DNA from: Mycolicibacterium aromaticivorans JS19b1 = JCM 16368
Lineage (GTDB): Bacteria > Actinomycetota > Actinomycetes > Mycobacteriales > Mycobacteriaceae
Direction: 5' to 3'
NCBI RefSeq assembly: GCF_000559085.1
Contig: NZ_JALN02000001.1
Coordinates: forward strand, 2,790,001-2,854,000
Length of the DNA stretch: 64,000 nucleotides
This document shows, one piece after another, positions 35,123 through 44,198 of this stretch; the first letter of the stretch is position 1; each line of letters begins with the position of its first letter. Made by a program: the position numbers and the translations under genes. A model generated the notes under the pieces. That model made no database searches and was not told the DNA's origin. It was given only the letters and a program-made list of their open reading frames with translations.

Positions 35123-35729
35123 GTTTGGGGCCCAGTAGCGCCAGGGACACGGCCAGCGCGGGCTCAATGATGTCGCCGGCCGGGTCGCCGTCCTCCATGG
35201 TTTGCGCGGTGAGTTCGCGCAGGCCGCCCACCAGGATGACCGCCATCGCATGGGAGATCGGCGGCAGGCCGGCGGTCCGGAATCCGTCGTTGCCGGAAAG
35301 GTCGACGATCATCGTGGCGAGCCGGGCGAACCCCCGGCGCAGGGTGGGGCGGGCGTATTCACCCAGCGCGGGAAGTTCCCGGATCCAGCTCAGCGTGATG
35401 GCCCGCCGCTCGTCGATGTGCTCGACGTAGGTGACGACAGCCTGGCGGATCTGCTCGTGCCAGGGCGCGTGCGGATCGACGGCAGCGCTGATGGTCTCGA
35501 CGAGCTCGTCGTTGTTGGCGGTCAGCAGCTCGGCGAAACAGTCTTCCTTGGTGGCGAACTCGCTGTAGAAGGTGCGCTTGGAGGTGCGGGCGTACCGGAC
35601 GATGTCGGCGACTGTGGAGTCGCGGTAGCCGCGTTCTTCGATGGACGCGGCCAGGCCGTCGAGCAACCGCCGGCGGAAGTCGTCGTTGCGGCCGACGGCA
35701 GGAGCTTCGGGAACTGTTGTCGTGGTCAC
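35112..35729 (-). CDS. TetR regulator, divergent from cyp138-like P450
   Basis: A 205-residue TetR protein with the helix-turn-helix STVADIVRYARTSKRTFYSEFATKEDCF near residues 35-60. The GTG start has GGAAAGGAGG five bases upstream; an open frame beyond it is unsupported. It is divergent from the cytochrome P450 gene, with palindromes between them. The arrangement TetR, cyp138, msrA is that of Rv0135c, Rv0136 and Rv0137c in M. tuberculosis as I recall it, so this is likely the local repressor of the P450 gene. The ligand is unknown. Confidence 0.9.
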   Translation of the reverse strand: MTTTTVPEAPAVGRNDDFRRRLLDGLAASIEERGYRDSTVADIVRYARTSKRTFYSEFATKEDCFAELLTANNDELVETISAAVDPHAPWHEQIRQAVVTYVEHIDERRAITLSWIRELPALGEYARPTLRRGFARLATMIVDLSGNDGFRTAGLPPISHAMAVILVGGLRELTAQTMEDGDPAGDIIEPALAVSLALLGPKPTV

Positions 35730-35774
35730 CCGGACCTCCTTTCCCACGCCACTCTTGTCACGGCTGGTACCGAA

Positions 35775-35816
35775 GGGTACCGTACCCCACAAGTCAGTGG
35801 TACAACGCAGTACCAC
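35775..35816. promoter_or_regulatory. Paired GTAC-type palindromes in the TetR/P450 intergenic region
   Basis: GGGTAC-C-GTACCC (35775-35787) and GTGGTAC, six bases, GTACCAC (35797-35816) are both perfect and lie 24-65 bases before the P450 start. The shared GGTAC half-site suggests two TetR dimers side by side. Confidence 0.5.
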
Positions 35817-35839
35817 GCTATATCTGGAGGGCCTCACCC

Positions 35840-37168
35840 ATGAGCCAAGCGCCAACCGTCGTCGCGCCGATCCGTGCCGAACCGAAGTTGCCGCCTTCGC
35901 AAGGAGTGCCGAATACGCTGTTCAGCCTTGCGTTCATGGTGGCCCGCCGACCCACGACCGACTGGCTGACCCGACGCTACGGTCGCTGTGTCACGGTCCG
36001 GATCCCGGTCTTCGGCAACACCGTCGTGGTTTCGGATCCCGCGCTGACCAAGCAGATCTTCACCAGCAGTCCGGACGTCCTCTACAACATCCAGCCAAAC
36101 CTGAGTCGGCTGCTGGGCCCGGGCTCGGTCTTCGCTCTCGACGGGGCCGAGCACCGCGCGCGGCGCAAGCTGCTCACCCCGCCGTTTCACGGCAAGAGCA
36201 TCCGGGCCTACGAGCAGATCGTGGTGGAGGAGACCCTGCGCGAGATCGAATCCTGGCCGCAGGGAACCGAATTCGCCACGCTCGAGCCGATGATGCACAT
36301 CACTCTGAACATCATCCTGCGCGCGATCTTCGGCGCCGACGGCCTCGAACTGCAGCGCCTGCGTGCGCTCATCCCGAAGTGGGTGACGCTGGGCTCGCGG
36401 CTGGCCGTGCTGCCCTCGCCGAAACGCGAAATGCCGTGGACGCCATGGGGAAGGCTGGTCCAATACCGCCGGGAGTACGAGGGCCTGGTGGACACCCTGA
36501 TCAGCCGGGCGCAGAGCGACCCCAATCTCGAGGACCGCACCGACGTGCTGTCGCTGTTCCTGCGGAGCACCTACGACGACGGCTCGCCGATGACACGCGG
36601 TGAGATCGGCGACGAACTGCTGACTCTGCTGGCCGCCGGCCACGAGACCACCGCGTCCACGCTGGCGTGGGCGTTCGAGCGGATCTCCCGCCACCCCGAG
36701 GTGTTGAGCCGGTTGGTCGCCGAGGCCGACACCGAGGACAACTCCTACCGGCAGGCCACGATCCTGGAAGTCCAGCGCAATCGGACGGTGATCGACTTCT
36801 CCGGCCGGCATGTCCAGGTGCCGAGCTACGAACTCGGTGAATGGATGGTGCCGCAAGGCTATTCAGTGATGGTCAGCCTGTGCCAGCTGCACGAGAACCC
36901 GGAGATGTTCGAAGATCCGGAGCGCTTCGACCCGCTGCGGTTCCTCGACACCAGGCCGAACACGTTCGCCTGGGTCCCGTTCGGCGGCGGTACCAGACGC
37001 TGCATCGGCGCGGCCTTCGCCAACATGGAGATGGACGTCGTCCTACGTACGGTATTGCGGCACTTCACGATTGCGACCACCACCGCGCCGGGGGAGAAGT
37101 GGCACTCCCGGGGCGTGGCATTCACCCCGAAAAAGGGTGGGCGCGTCATCGTGCACCGACGGGCCTAG
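35840..37168 (+). CDS. Cytochrome P450 (CYP138-like)
   Basis: A 442-residue haem monooxygenase. The I-helix oxygen-binding motif AAGHETTAS lies near residue 270, the K-helix E-x-x-R as EVQR near 312, and the haem loop FGGGTRRCIGAAF near 383. GGAGGG precedes the ATG. Family assignment to CYP138 rests on the conserved gene order with TetR and msrA rather than on alignment. The substrate of CYP138 is unknown. Redox partners are not encoded beside it. Confidence 0.9.
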   Translation: MSQAPTVVAPIRAEPKLPPSQGVPNTLFSLAFMVARRPTTDWLTRRYGRCVTVRIPVFGNTVVVSDPALTKQIFTSSPDVLYNIQPNLSRLLGPGSVFALDGAEHRARRKLLTPPFHGKSIRAYEQIVVEETLREIESWPQGTEFATLEPMMHITLNIILRAIFGADGLELQRLRALIPKWVTLGSRLAVLPSPKREMPWTPWGRLVQYRREYEGLVDTLISRAQSDPNLEDRTDVLSLFLRSTYDDGSPMTRGEIGDELLTLLAAGHETTASTLAWAFERISRHPEVLSRLVAEADTEDNSYRQATILEVQRNRTVIDFSGRHVQVPSYELGEWMVPQGYSVMVSLCQLHENPEMFEDPERFDPLRFLDTRPNTFAWVPFGGGTRRCIGAAFANMEMDVVLRTVLRHFTIATTTAPGEKWHSRGVAFTPKKGGRVIVHRRA

Positions 37169-37256
37169 CATCGCGACGAGTGTGCGTCCTGATACGCGAA
37201 CGCCGGTGCGTCGCGTACGAATCCGCACACTGGGCGCGAGGGCTCGAGAGCGAAGG

Positions 37257-37766
37257 CTAGACCTGGGCTCGCTTCGGTAGCTTCCACCCAGCCCGCGGGA
37301 AGTGGCAGGTGTAGCCGTTCGGGTAGTGCAGCAGGTAGTCCTGATGCTCCGGCTCGGCATCCCAGAAGTCACTGGCCGGCGTCACCTCGGTGACCACCTT
37401 GCCCGGCCATAGCCCGGAGGCGTCGACGTCGGCGATGGTGTCCAGCGCGACCTGCTTCTGCTCGTCGTCGAGGTAGAAGATCGCCGACCGGTAGCTGGTC
37501 CCGACGTCATTACCCTGCCGGTTCTTCGTGCTCGGATCGTGGATCTGGAAGAAGAATTCCAGCAGCGCGCGGAAATCGGTCTGCGCCGGGTCGTACTCGA
37601 TCTCGATCGCCTCGGCGTGGCCGGGATGGTTGCGATAGGTGGGGTGATCGTTCTGGCCGCCGGTGTAGCCCACCCGGGTGGACACCACGCCGGGCTGCTT
37701 GCGGATCAGATCCTGCATGCCCCAGAAGCAACCGCCTGCCAGGATCGCCCTCTTGGTCTGACTCAT
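37257..37766 (-). CDS. msrA: Peptide methionine sulfoxide reductase A
   Basis: A 169-residue enzyme that reduces methionine-S-sulfoxide in proteins. The catalytic motif GGCFWGMQ is near residue 11, followed by [12 protein letters not shown] and [11 protein letters not shown]. The C-terminus lacks the extra resolving cysteines of longer MsrAs, except a cysteine in YTCHFP. Its ATG overlaps the msrB stop (ATGA), so the two form an operon with msrB first. The pair covers both sulfoxide epimers. Position matches Rv0137c. Confidence 0.95.
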   Translation of the reverse strand: MSQTKRAILAGGCFWGMQDLIRKQPGVVSTRVGYTGGQNDHPTYRNHPGHAEAIEIEYDPAQTDFRALLEFFFQIHDPSTKNRQGNDVGTSYRSAIFYLDDEQKQVALDTIADVDASGLWPGKVVTEVTPASDFWDAEPEHQDYLLHYPNGYTCHFPRAGWKLPKRAQV

Positions 37767-38236
37767 GCGTCCTCCTTGGAAGTCTCGAACAAATGCCTGT
37801 ACTCGCCGTAGCCCTGCGCCTCGAGGTCGTCGAGGTGAATGAATCTCAGCGAAGCGGAGTTGATGCAGTAGCGCAACCCTCCCCGCGCGCGAGGGCCGTC
37901 TTTGAAGACGTGCCCCAGATGGCTGTCGCCCGCCGCCGAGCGCACCTCGGTGCGGACCATCAGATGGCTGAAATCCCGTTTGGTGACGACGTTTGCTTTT
38001 CCGGGGGACGTCTGGATCGGCTTGGTGAAACTGGGCCAGCCGGATCCGCTGTCGAACTTGTCGATCGAGGCGAACAATGGTTCGCCCGAGACGACGTCGA
38101 CGTAGATGCCCGGCTCGTGGTTGTCCCAATACTCGCCGGTGAAGGGCCGCTCGGTCCCGTTCTCCTGTGTGACCCGGTATTGCTCCGGGGACAGCGCGGA
38201 AAGGGCAGCGGGATTGCGGTGATAATCGCGCGACAT
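37763..38236 (-). CDS. msrB: Peptide methionine-R-sulfoxide reductase B
   Basis: A 157-residue MsrB with the catalytic segment [13 protein letters not shown] near the C-terminus and the conserved [11 protein letters not shown] and SHLGHVF motifs. The two CxxC zinc pairs of zinc-type MsrBs are absent ([13 protein letters not shown]), so this is the zinc-free form. AGGAG lies four bases before the ATG, which decides the start over an ATG 13 codons earlier. It leads the msrBA operon, giving repair of both methionine sulfoxide epimers. Confidence 0.93.
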   Translation of the reverse strand: MSRDYHRNPAALSALSPEQYRVTQENGTERPFTGEYWDNHEPGIYVDVVSGEPLFASIDKFDSGSGWPSFTKPIQTSPGKANVVTKRDFSHLMVRTEVRSAAGDSHLGHVFKDGPRARGGLRYCINSASLRFIHLDDLEAQGYGEYRHLFETSKEDA

Positions 38237-38425
38237 GCTCCTATCAACCTCACCGGTTGTTCGGATAGTTCCCATGTCAGAGATCCGTCAGAACCGACGC
38301 GGACTGCGGCGCGCGCGCCTCGGTGTCACAATTTGGCAGCCGGCACCGGGGCCGGTTCGAGCAGGAAAGTTTGACGCGATGCGGTTTCGCCAGATCTGCA
38401 CTCCCACGCGCATGAGCGGGACCTC

Positions 38426-39400
38426 GTGTATCGGGTGAAGACGCTCGCGCTCTCCGGCAGCGAGTTCCACGGTGCCCAGCAGATCCGGTTGCTGCGCATC
38501 TATCTGAGCCTCACGACATTCCTCTACATCTACGGCGTGGTGTTCACCATCTGGCCGCTGCATCCGGAATTGATCTACGCGAATCCGCTCGGCGGCGTGC
38601 TGGCTATCGTGCTCGGCATCGCGGCGCTGGCCTGGCTGGCCGTCCGGCCTGACAAGCCGGCGCCGGCCACCCTGGCCGCCATCATCGCCACCCCGTTGGT
38701 GATGGCGTTCCACATCGCGATCGCCGCGGAAATCGTCTGCCTGGTCGCGCCGATGTTTCTGGCGATGTACCTGCGGGCGTTCTATCCACCCCGGCGGGCG
38801 GCGGTGCTGATCGGCTTGCTCACGGTGGCGGCCGTGGTGGCCCTGGCCATCTCGCCGGCGCCCAAGCTGGGGATCGACTACCTGATCTGGGTCATCGCGA
38901 TCGTCGGCGCCGGGGAGTCGTTCGGTCTGGTGATGCGCGCGTTGGTCACGAGTGCGTGCACGGATCCGCTGACTGGTCTGCTGAACCGCGCCGGCTGGGA
39001 GATCGCCACCCGAGAGCTCCTGGCGCGCGGGCGATCAGCAAAGTCGACCATCACAGTCGTCGTCATGGACCTTGACGGCTTCAAGCAGCTCAACGACACT
39101 CGCGGGCATCTGGCGGGCGATGAGCACCTGGCCGCTCACGCGCGCCGGTGGCGCGACCTGATGCCGCGCGATGCCGTGTTGGCGCGGCTCGGCGGTGACG
39201 AGTTCGCCGCATGCATAGCCGACCGTGAGGCGTCGTCGGCGCAGCGGTTCGTCGCCGACGTCGGGCTGCACACTCCCGACACCAGCGTCGGGGTGGCGTC
39301 GCAGCCCGGCGACACCGCCGACATCGCGGTGCTCTATGCCGCCGCAGACGCCGAGTTGTATGCCGCCAAGGGCCGCAACCGCCGCAAGACCGACCGCTGA
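38426..39400 (+). CDS. Membrane-bound diguanylate cyclase (GGDEF)
   Basis: A 324-residue protein with about six hydrophobic helices at residues 20-170 and a C-terminal GGDEF domain. The domain begins DPLTGLLNRAGWE, has VVMDLDGFKQLNDTRGHLAGD and an intact RLGGDEFAAC, so it should make c-di-GMP. No RxxD inhibitory site is visible five residues before GGDEF. There is no EAL domain. The GTG start is tentative; a second GTG is three codons on. The final helix is slightly divergent from the usual KxxGRN. Confidence 0.88.
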   Translation: MYRVKTLALSGSEFHGAQQIRLLRIYLSLTTFLYIYGVVFTIWPLHPELIYANPLGGVLAIVLGIAALAWLAVRPDKPAPATLAAIIATPLVMAFHIAIAAEIVCLVAPMFLAMYLRAFYPPRRAAVLIGLLTVAAVVALAISPAPKLGIDYLIWVIAIVGAGESFGLVMRALVTSACTDPLTGLLNRAGWEIATRELLARGRSAKSTITVVVMDLDGFKQLNDTRGHLAGDEHLAAHARRWRDLMPRDAVLARLGGDEFAACIADREASSAQRFVADVGLHTPDTSVGVASQPGDTADIAVLYAAADAELYAAKGRNRRKTDR

Positions 39401-39430
39401 GCTGCAATCGGGACGGTTTGCCACATGCCT

Positions 39431-39448
39431 ACTAGAACATGTTCTAGT
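39431..39448. promoter_or_regulatory. KstR-type operator ACTAGAACATGTTCTAGT
   Basis: An 18-bp perfect palindrome whose core TAGAACATGTTCTA fits the KstR consensus TnnAACnnGTTnnA exactly. It overlaps the TAGTTT -10 box of the following leaderless gene, where a repressor would block transcription. KstR controls cholesterol-catabolism genes in mycobacteria. Confidence 0.65.
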
Positions 39449-39456
39449 TTGACTCT

Positions 39457-39957
39457 GTGGCGCGATTCTCTCGTGAAGAACTGACGGAAGCTTTTGCGAC
39501 GTTCGAGCAGACGGTCGCCGACGCGGCCCGCTCGCACGACTGGGATGCCTGGGTGAGTCACTACACCCCCGACGTCGACTACATCGAGCACGCGATGGGC
39601 ACGATGAAAGGCCGCGACGAAGTCCGGGCCTGGATCACCAAGACCATGGGCAGCTTCCCCGGCGGCTACATGACCGAGTTCCCGTCGCTGTGGGCCGTAT
39701 TCGACGAGGAGACCGGGCGGGTGATCTGCGAGCTGGACAATCCGATGCGCGACCCCGGTGACGGCACGATCATCAGCGCTACCAACATCTCGATCGTCAC
39801 CTACGCCGGCGACGGCCTCTGGTCGCGCCAGGAGGACATCTACAACCCGCTGAAGTTCCTGCAGGCCAGCATGAGGTGGTGCCAAAAGGCCGAGAAGCTC
39901 GGCACCCTCGACGAGGAGGCGGCCGCCTGGATGCGCGCGAACGGCGGATTCAAGTGA
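39457..39957 (+). CDS. SnoaL-like protein (Rv0138-like)
   Basis: A 166-residue alpha+beta-barrel protein of the NTF2/SnoaL superfamily: FATFEQTVADAARSHDWDAWVSHYTPDVDYIEH is the cone-shaped barrel opening, followed by GRDEVRAWI. Such proteins are small hydrolases, isomerases or cyclases; no catalytic residues can be assigned. The GTG is six bases after TAGTTT, so it is leaderless. It overlaps the epimerase gene by four bases. The KstR-type palindrome at its promoter suggests steroid metabolism. Confidence 0.87.
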   Translation: MARFSREELTEAFATFEQTVADAARSHDWDAWVSHYTPDVDYIEHAMGTMKGRDEVRAWITKTMGSFPGGYMTEFPSLWAVFDEETGRVICELDNPMRDPGDGTIISATNISIVTYAGDGLWSRQEDIYNPLKFLQASMRWCQKAEKLGTLDEEAAAWMRANGGFK

Positions 39958-40973
39958 GCGCCCCCAAGCTCGTCATCGGGGCCAACGGGTTCCTCGGCTC
40001 GCACGTCACCCGGCAGCTGGTCGCCGACGGGCATCAGGTGCGAGTCATGGTGCGTCCGAACGCGTCCACCATCTCCATCGACGACCTCGACGTGCAGCGC
40101 TTCGTCGGCGACATCTGGGACAACGACGTGCTGCGCGAGGCGATGGCCGGCGTCGACGACGTCTACTACTGCGTGGTCGACGCTCGAGGCTGGCTCAGCG
40201 ATCCGGCACCGCTGTTCCACACCAACGTCGAGGGCACGCGAAATGTCCTGGATGTGGCCAGAACCGCTGGCCTGCACCGCTTCATCTTCACCAGCAGCTA
40301 CGTGACCGTCGGGCGCCGTCGCGGCCGTACGGTCACCGAAGCCGACATCATCACCGACCGCGGACTCACCCCGTACGTCCGGTCCCGGGTGCAGGCCGAA
40401 GAACTGGTGCTGCGGTACGCCCGCGAACACGGCCTGCCCGCGATCGCCATGTGCGTATCCACGACCTACGGCGGCGGCGACTGGGGGCGAACCCCGCACG
40501 GCGCCATCATCGCCGGGGCAGCCTTCGGCAAGCTGCCGTTCGTGATGGGCGGTATCGAACTCGAGGCCGTCGGCGTCGACGACGCTGCCCGCGCGATGAT
40601 CCTGGCCGCCGAGCGCGGCCGGGTCGGGGAGCGCTATCTGATCTCGGAGAAGATGATCAGCAACGCCGAAGTGGCCCGCATCGCGGCCCTGGAGGCGAAC
40701 ATGCCGCCGCCGACGAAGACGATCCCGCTGCCGCTCGCCTATGCGCTGGCCGCGCTGGGCACCGCCAAAGCCCGGCTGCAGAAGACCGACGAGAAATTGT
40801 CGCTGGGCTCGCTGCGGTTGATGCGCGCGGAGGGACCGCTGGATTGCAGCAAGGCCGTCCAGGAATTGGGCTGGCAGCCGCGGCCCGTCGAGGAATCCAT
40901 CCGCGAAGCCGCGCGCTTCTGGGTCGGGTTGCGCGAGGCAAAACGGCAGGCGAAGGCAAGCCGGTCGGAGTGA
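39954..40973 (+). CDS. NAD-dependent epimerase / 3-beta-HSD-like (Rv0139-like)
   Basis: A 339-residue extended SDR. The N-terminal dinucleotide motif GANGFLGSH is intact and SSYVTVGRR lies near residue 117. The usual catalytic YxxxK appears as YVRSR near 140, with arginine for lysine. Extended SDRs of this group include dihydroflavonol reductases and 3-beta-hydroxysteroid dehydrogenases. Coupling to the SnoaL-like gene, behind a KstR-type site, hints at a steroid-like substrate. The altered active site means activity should not be assumed. Confidence 0.87.
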   Translation: MSAPKLVIGANGFLGSHVTRQLVADGHQVRVMVRPNASTISIDDLDVQRFVGDIWDNDVLREAMAGVDDVYYCVVDARGWLSDPAPLFHTNVEGTRNVLDVARTAGLHRFIFTSSYVTVGRRRGRTVTEADIITDRGLTPYVRSRVQAEELVLRYAREHGLPAIAMCVSTTYGGGDWGRTPHGAIIAGAAFGKLPFVMGGIELEAVGVDDAARAMILAAERGRVGERYLISEKMISNAEVARIAALEANMPPPTKTIPLPLAYALAALGTAKARLQKTDEKLSLGSLRLMRAEGPLDCSKAVQELGWQPRPVEESIREAARFWVGLREAKRQAKASRSE

Positions 40974-41030
40974 TCGGGCTCGGAATGATCGGGCACTGAA
41001 CCCGCCCGCGGGCGAATACGTGTCCCGCGT

Positions 41031-41390
41031 ATGACGCCACGCATCTTCGCCTTGTCCGTCGCCATCGCATTCGCTGCTGTTCTCCTGGTGGCGGCGTGCT
41101 CGGCGGGAACCACAGCCTCACCGTCGTCCGCTCCGCCCGCGGCCGGCCCGACGATCAGCATCGCCGACATGAAATTCAGCTCGCCCGGCCCGGTTTCGCC
41201 CGGCGCCACCGTCACGGTCACCAATGCCGACGGCGTAGAGCACACCGTCACCGCCGACTCCGGCTCCGGCTTCAACGTCGAGGTCGGCGAGAAGGGGACG
41301 GCCACCTTCACCGCGCCCAGCACGCCGGGAACCTACCCCTACCACTGCACCTATCACCCGGCGATGCACGGACAACTCGTCGTTCAGTGA
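41031..41390 (+). CDS. Cupredoxin lipoprotein (plastocyanin-like)
   Basis: A 119-residue exported blue-copper protein. The signal peptide ends in a lipobox (LVAAC, cysteine near residue 23), followed by a Ser/Ala/Pro linker. The type-1 copper ligands are complete: a histidine in GVEHTVTAD and Cys, His, Met in YPYHCTYHPAMHG. It may carry electrons on the outer face of the membrane or bind copper. No partner oxidase is adjacent; the copper island lies 15 kb away. Confidence 0.9.
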   Translation: MTPRIFALSVAIAFAAVLLVAACSAGTTASPSSAPPAAGPTISIADMKFSSPGPVSPGATVTVTNADGVEHTVTADSGSGFNVEVGEKGTATFTAPSTPGTYPYHCTYHPAMHGQLVVQ

Positions 41391-41429
41391 GGGCGGTCAA
41401 CGGTCATGGCGTGCCGCTAGATTCTTGCC

Positions 41430-42800
41430 ATGGCCACAATCAACGGCGCCGTGTCGCACTGGTTCACCGAGCTTCCCCCGCCGCGTCCCGCCCTACCCGG
41501 TGACCGCGACGCCGACGTCTGCATCGTCGGTGCGGGCTACACGGGGCTGTGGACCGCCTACTACCTGAAGAAAGCCGACCCCTCGCTGCGGATCGTGGTG
41601 TTGGAGGCCCGGTTCGCCGGGTTCGGCGCCTCCGGGCGCAACGGCGGCTGGCTGTCCGGCCTGGCACCCGGCCACCGCGGGCTGCTGGCCAAGAAGTACG
41701 GCCGCTCCAACGTCGTCGCCTGGCAGCAGACCCTCAATGCCGCCGTCGACGAGGTGATCGAGGTGGCATCCCTCGAAGGCATCGAGGCCGACATCGTCAA
41801 GGGCGGCAATCTCGAGGTGGCCCGAAACCCCTCGCAGGCCCGCCGACTGCGCGCCGCGGCCGACGAGGACCGCGAGTGGGGCACCGACGGCATCGAACTG
41901 CTGACCGCCGCCGAAGCAGCCGAGCGGATCAGGGTGGACGGCCTGGTGCTCGGGATGTTCAACCCGCACTGCGCCCGTATCCAGCCGGCCAAGCTGGCCC
42001 GCGGCCTCGCCGACGTCGTGGAGCGCCTCGGTGTCACGATCCATGAACAGACCCCGGTGAGCGCGATCAGCCCGGGCCGCGCGGAAACCCCGCGCGGCGT
42101 GGTGCGCGCGCCGATCGTGCTGCGGGCCACCGAGGGCTTCACCGCCCGGATGCGCGGATTGCGGCGGCGCTGGCTGCCGATGAACAGCGCGATGATCGCG
42201 ACCGAGCCGATGTCCGACGACCTCTGGGCGACTATCGGCTGGGCGGGCCGGGAAACGCTGGGCGATCTGGCGCACGGGTTCTTCTACGCTCAGCGCACCG
42301 CCGACAATCGGATCGCGATCGGCGGCCGGGCGGTGCCGTATCGCTACGCCTCCCGTATCGACAACGACGGTGCGGTCGGCGCGGTCACCATCGCCTACCT
42401 CACCGGGGTGCTCAACACCGCGCTGTCGCAGACCCGCGGGGTGCCGATCGCCCACGGCTGGTGCGGCGTGCTGGGCGTCCCCCGGGACTGGTCAGCCGGA
42501 GTCAGCCTCGATCCGGCCACCGGGCTCGGCGAGGCGGGCGGCTACGTCGGCCACGGTGTGACGGCGACCAACCTGGCCGGCCGGACGCTGACCGACCTGG
42601 TGCTCAAACGGTCCACTCCGTTGACCGCGCTGCCCTGGGTCGGTCACCACTCGGCCACCTGGGAGCCCGAGCCGTTTCGCTGGCTCGGGGTACGTGGCAT
42701 GTACACCGCCTACAAGCTGGCCGACCGGCACGAAGACGGCGGGCGGCCGTCGACCTCGCCGATCGCCGTGATCGCGGATGCGATCGCCCGGCGGCCCTGA
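41430..42800 (+). CDS. FAD-dependent amine/amino-acid oxidoreductase (DAO family)
   Basis: A 456-residue flavoprotein of the DAO family, close to gamma-glutamylputrescine oxidases (PuuB-like). The Rossmann motif DADVCIVGAGYTGLWTAYYL lies near residue 28, and GASGRNGGWLSG near 70, a segment typical of covalent or tight FAD binding. The C-terminal GYVGHGVTATNLAGRTLTDL closes the FAD site. It probably oxidises an amine or N-substituted amino acid with oxygen. No polyamine genes surround it, so the substrate remains open. Confidence 0.88.
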   Translation: MATINGAVSHWFTELPPPRPALPGDRDADVCIVGAGYTGLWTAYYLKKADPSLRIVVLEARFAGFGASGRNGGWLSGLAPGHRGLLAKKYGRSNVVAWQQTLNAAVDEVIEVASLEGIEADIVKGGNLEVARNPSQARRLRAAADEDREWGTDGIELLTAAEAAERIRVDGLVLGMFNPHCARIQPAKLARGLADVVERLGVTIHEQTPVSAISPGRAETPRGVVRAPIVLRATEGFTARMRGLRRRWLPMNSAMIATEPMSDDLWATIGWAGRETLGDLAHGFFYAQRTADNRIAIGGRAVPYRYASRIDNDGAVGAVTIAYLTGVLNTALSQTRGVPIAHGWCGVLGVPRDWSAGVSLDPATGLGEAGGYVGHGVTATNLAGRTLTDLVLKRSTPLTALPWVGHHSATWEPEPFRWLGVRGMYTAYKLADRHEDGGRPSTSPIAVIADAIARRP

Positions 42801-42877
42801 CGCCACGCGATCTAACGTGGGAATCGTGAGTGCACGGCGGTGTTGCACCAACTACGCCGACTCCGGAGGAGACACCG

Positions 42878-43255
42878 ATGAGCACACGTGAGATCAAGCA
42901 GCCGACCGCCGATCACCCGATCACGATCAGCCCGACCGCCGGCCGGGTGCAGGTCCGGGTCAACGGCGAACTCGTCGCCGACACCCGCGCCGCGCTCGGT
43001 CTGGCCGAATCCACCTATCCCGTGGTGCAGTACATCCCGCTCGGCGATGTCGACCCGGCGGTACTGGCCTGCACCGACACTCGCACCTACTGCCCGTATA
43101 AGGGCGAGGCCAGCTACTACAGCGTCACCGCGGGGGACGTGACGGTCGAGGACGCGATCTGGACCTACAAGGAGCCCTACCCGGCGGTCGCCGCGATCGC
43201 GGGACACATCGCGTTCTACCCGAACAAGGCCGACATCAGCGTCGCGCCGGACTGA
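42878..43255 (+). CDS. DUF427 protein (Rv0140-like)
   Basis: A 125-residue single-domain beta protein of the DUF427 family. Recognisable parts are VRVNGELVADTRAALGLAES near residue 28, YCPYKGEASYYSV near 73 and the closing GHIAFYPNKADI. The function is unknown for the family, which is widespread in actinobacteria. GGAGGA lies before the ATG. The glycosylase gene follows three bases after the stop, so the two share an operon, the same order as Rv0140 and Rv0142 in M. tuberculosis without the intervening gene. Confidence 0.9.
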   Translation: MSTREIKQPTADHPITISPTAGRVQVRVNGELVADTRAALGLAESTYPVVQYIPLGDVDPAVLACTDTRTYCPYKGEASYYSVTAGDVTVEDAIWTYKEPYPAVAAIAGHIAFYPNKADISVAPD

Positions 43256-43258
43256 CAG

Positions 43259-44182
43259 GTGCCCCCGGACTCGGTGCGGGAGCGCATCCTGACTTTCCCC
43301 GGGCCGGCCAGCCCGGGTTTGACGCTGGCGCCGCAACGCCGCGGGCCCGGTGATCCGTGCTACCAGCTCGACGCCGAGCGAGCGATCTGGCGCACGAGCC
43401 TGCAAGCCAGCGGGCCGGTGACAGCCCGGATCTATCGCACCGCTCCCGACACGGTCGGGTGCCGGGCGTGGGGTGACGGCGCCGACGAGTTCATCGAGGC
43501 GCTGCCCGCTCTGCTGGGCGTCGACGACGACCCTGGCGGCTACCGCCCGCGGCACCCGGTCATCCAGGCCGCCGTCAAGCGGGTGCCCCATCTGCGCCTC
43601 GGCCGCACCGCACGGGTGCTCGAGGCGTTGATCCCCGCGGTGATCGAGCAACGCGTGCCGGGCGCCGACGCATTTCGGGCCTGGCGGCTGCTGGTCACCA
43701 AGTTCGGCAGCCCCGCGCCGGGCCCCGCGCCTGCACGGATGCGGGTGCCGCCGGCCGCTGACGTCTGGCGGCGCATCCCGTCGTGGGAGTTCCACCGCGC
43801 CAACGTCGATCCAGGCCGCGCCCGCACCATCATCGGATGCGCACAGCGCGCGGACGCGCTGGAACGGTTGTCGGGCCGGCCCACGACCGCGGCCCGCGAC
43901 GCGCTCACCACGCTGCCGGGCGTTGGGGTCTGGACGGCGGCCGAAACCGCGCAACGCGCTTTCGGTGACACCGATGCGCTGTCGATCGGGGACTACCACA
44001 TTTCGAAGATGGTCGGCTGGACGCTGATCGGCACCCCCGTCGACGACGCAGGCATGGTGGAGTTGCTGGAGCCGGAACGTCCGCAGCGGTACCGCGCGAT
44101 CCGGTTGCTCGAAGCCAGCCGGCTTGCGTACAAGCCGCGGTTCGGCGCACGGCTGCCGGTGCAGCACATCAGTAATTTGTGA
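43259..44182 (+). CDS. AlkA-like DNA-3-methyladenine glycosylase (Rv0142-like)
   Basis: A 307-residue protein of the HhH-GPD DNA glycosylase superfamily. The helix-hairpin-helix is seen in TLPGVGVWTAAETAQRAFGDTDALSIGDY near residue 220-245, with the catalytic aspartate in SIGDYHI. The N-terminal part resembles AlkA rather than Nth; no iron-sulfur cysteines are seen. It would remove alkylated bases. The start GTG is three bases after the DUF427 stop. The Ada regulator is not nearby. Confidence 0.88.
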   Translation: MPPDSVRERILTFPGPASPGLTLAPQRRGPGDPCYQLDAERAIWRTSLQASGPVTARIYRTAPDTVGCRAWGDGADEFIEALPALLGVDDDPGGYRPRHPVIQAAVKRVPHLRLGRTARVLEALIPAVIEQRVPGADAFRAWRLLVTKFGSPAPGPAPARMRVPPAADVWRRIPSWEFHRANVDPGRARTIIGCAQRADALERLSGRPTTAARDALTTLPGVGVWTAAETAQRAFGDTDALSIGDYHISKMVGWTLIGTPVDDAGMVELLEPERPQRYRAIRLLEASRLAYKPRFGARLPVQHISNL

Positions 44183-44198
44183 CGCAGCTCTTACATCC

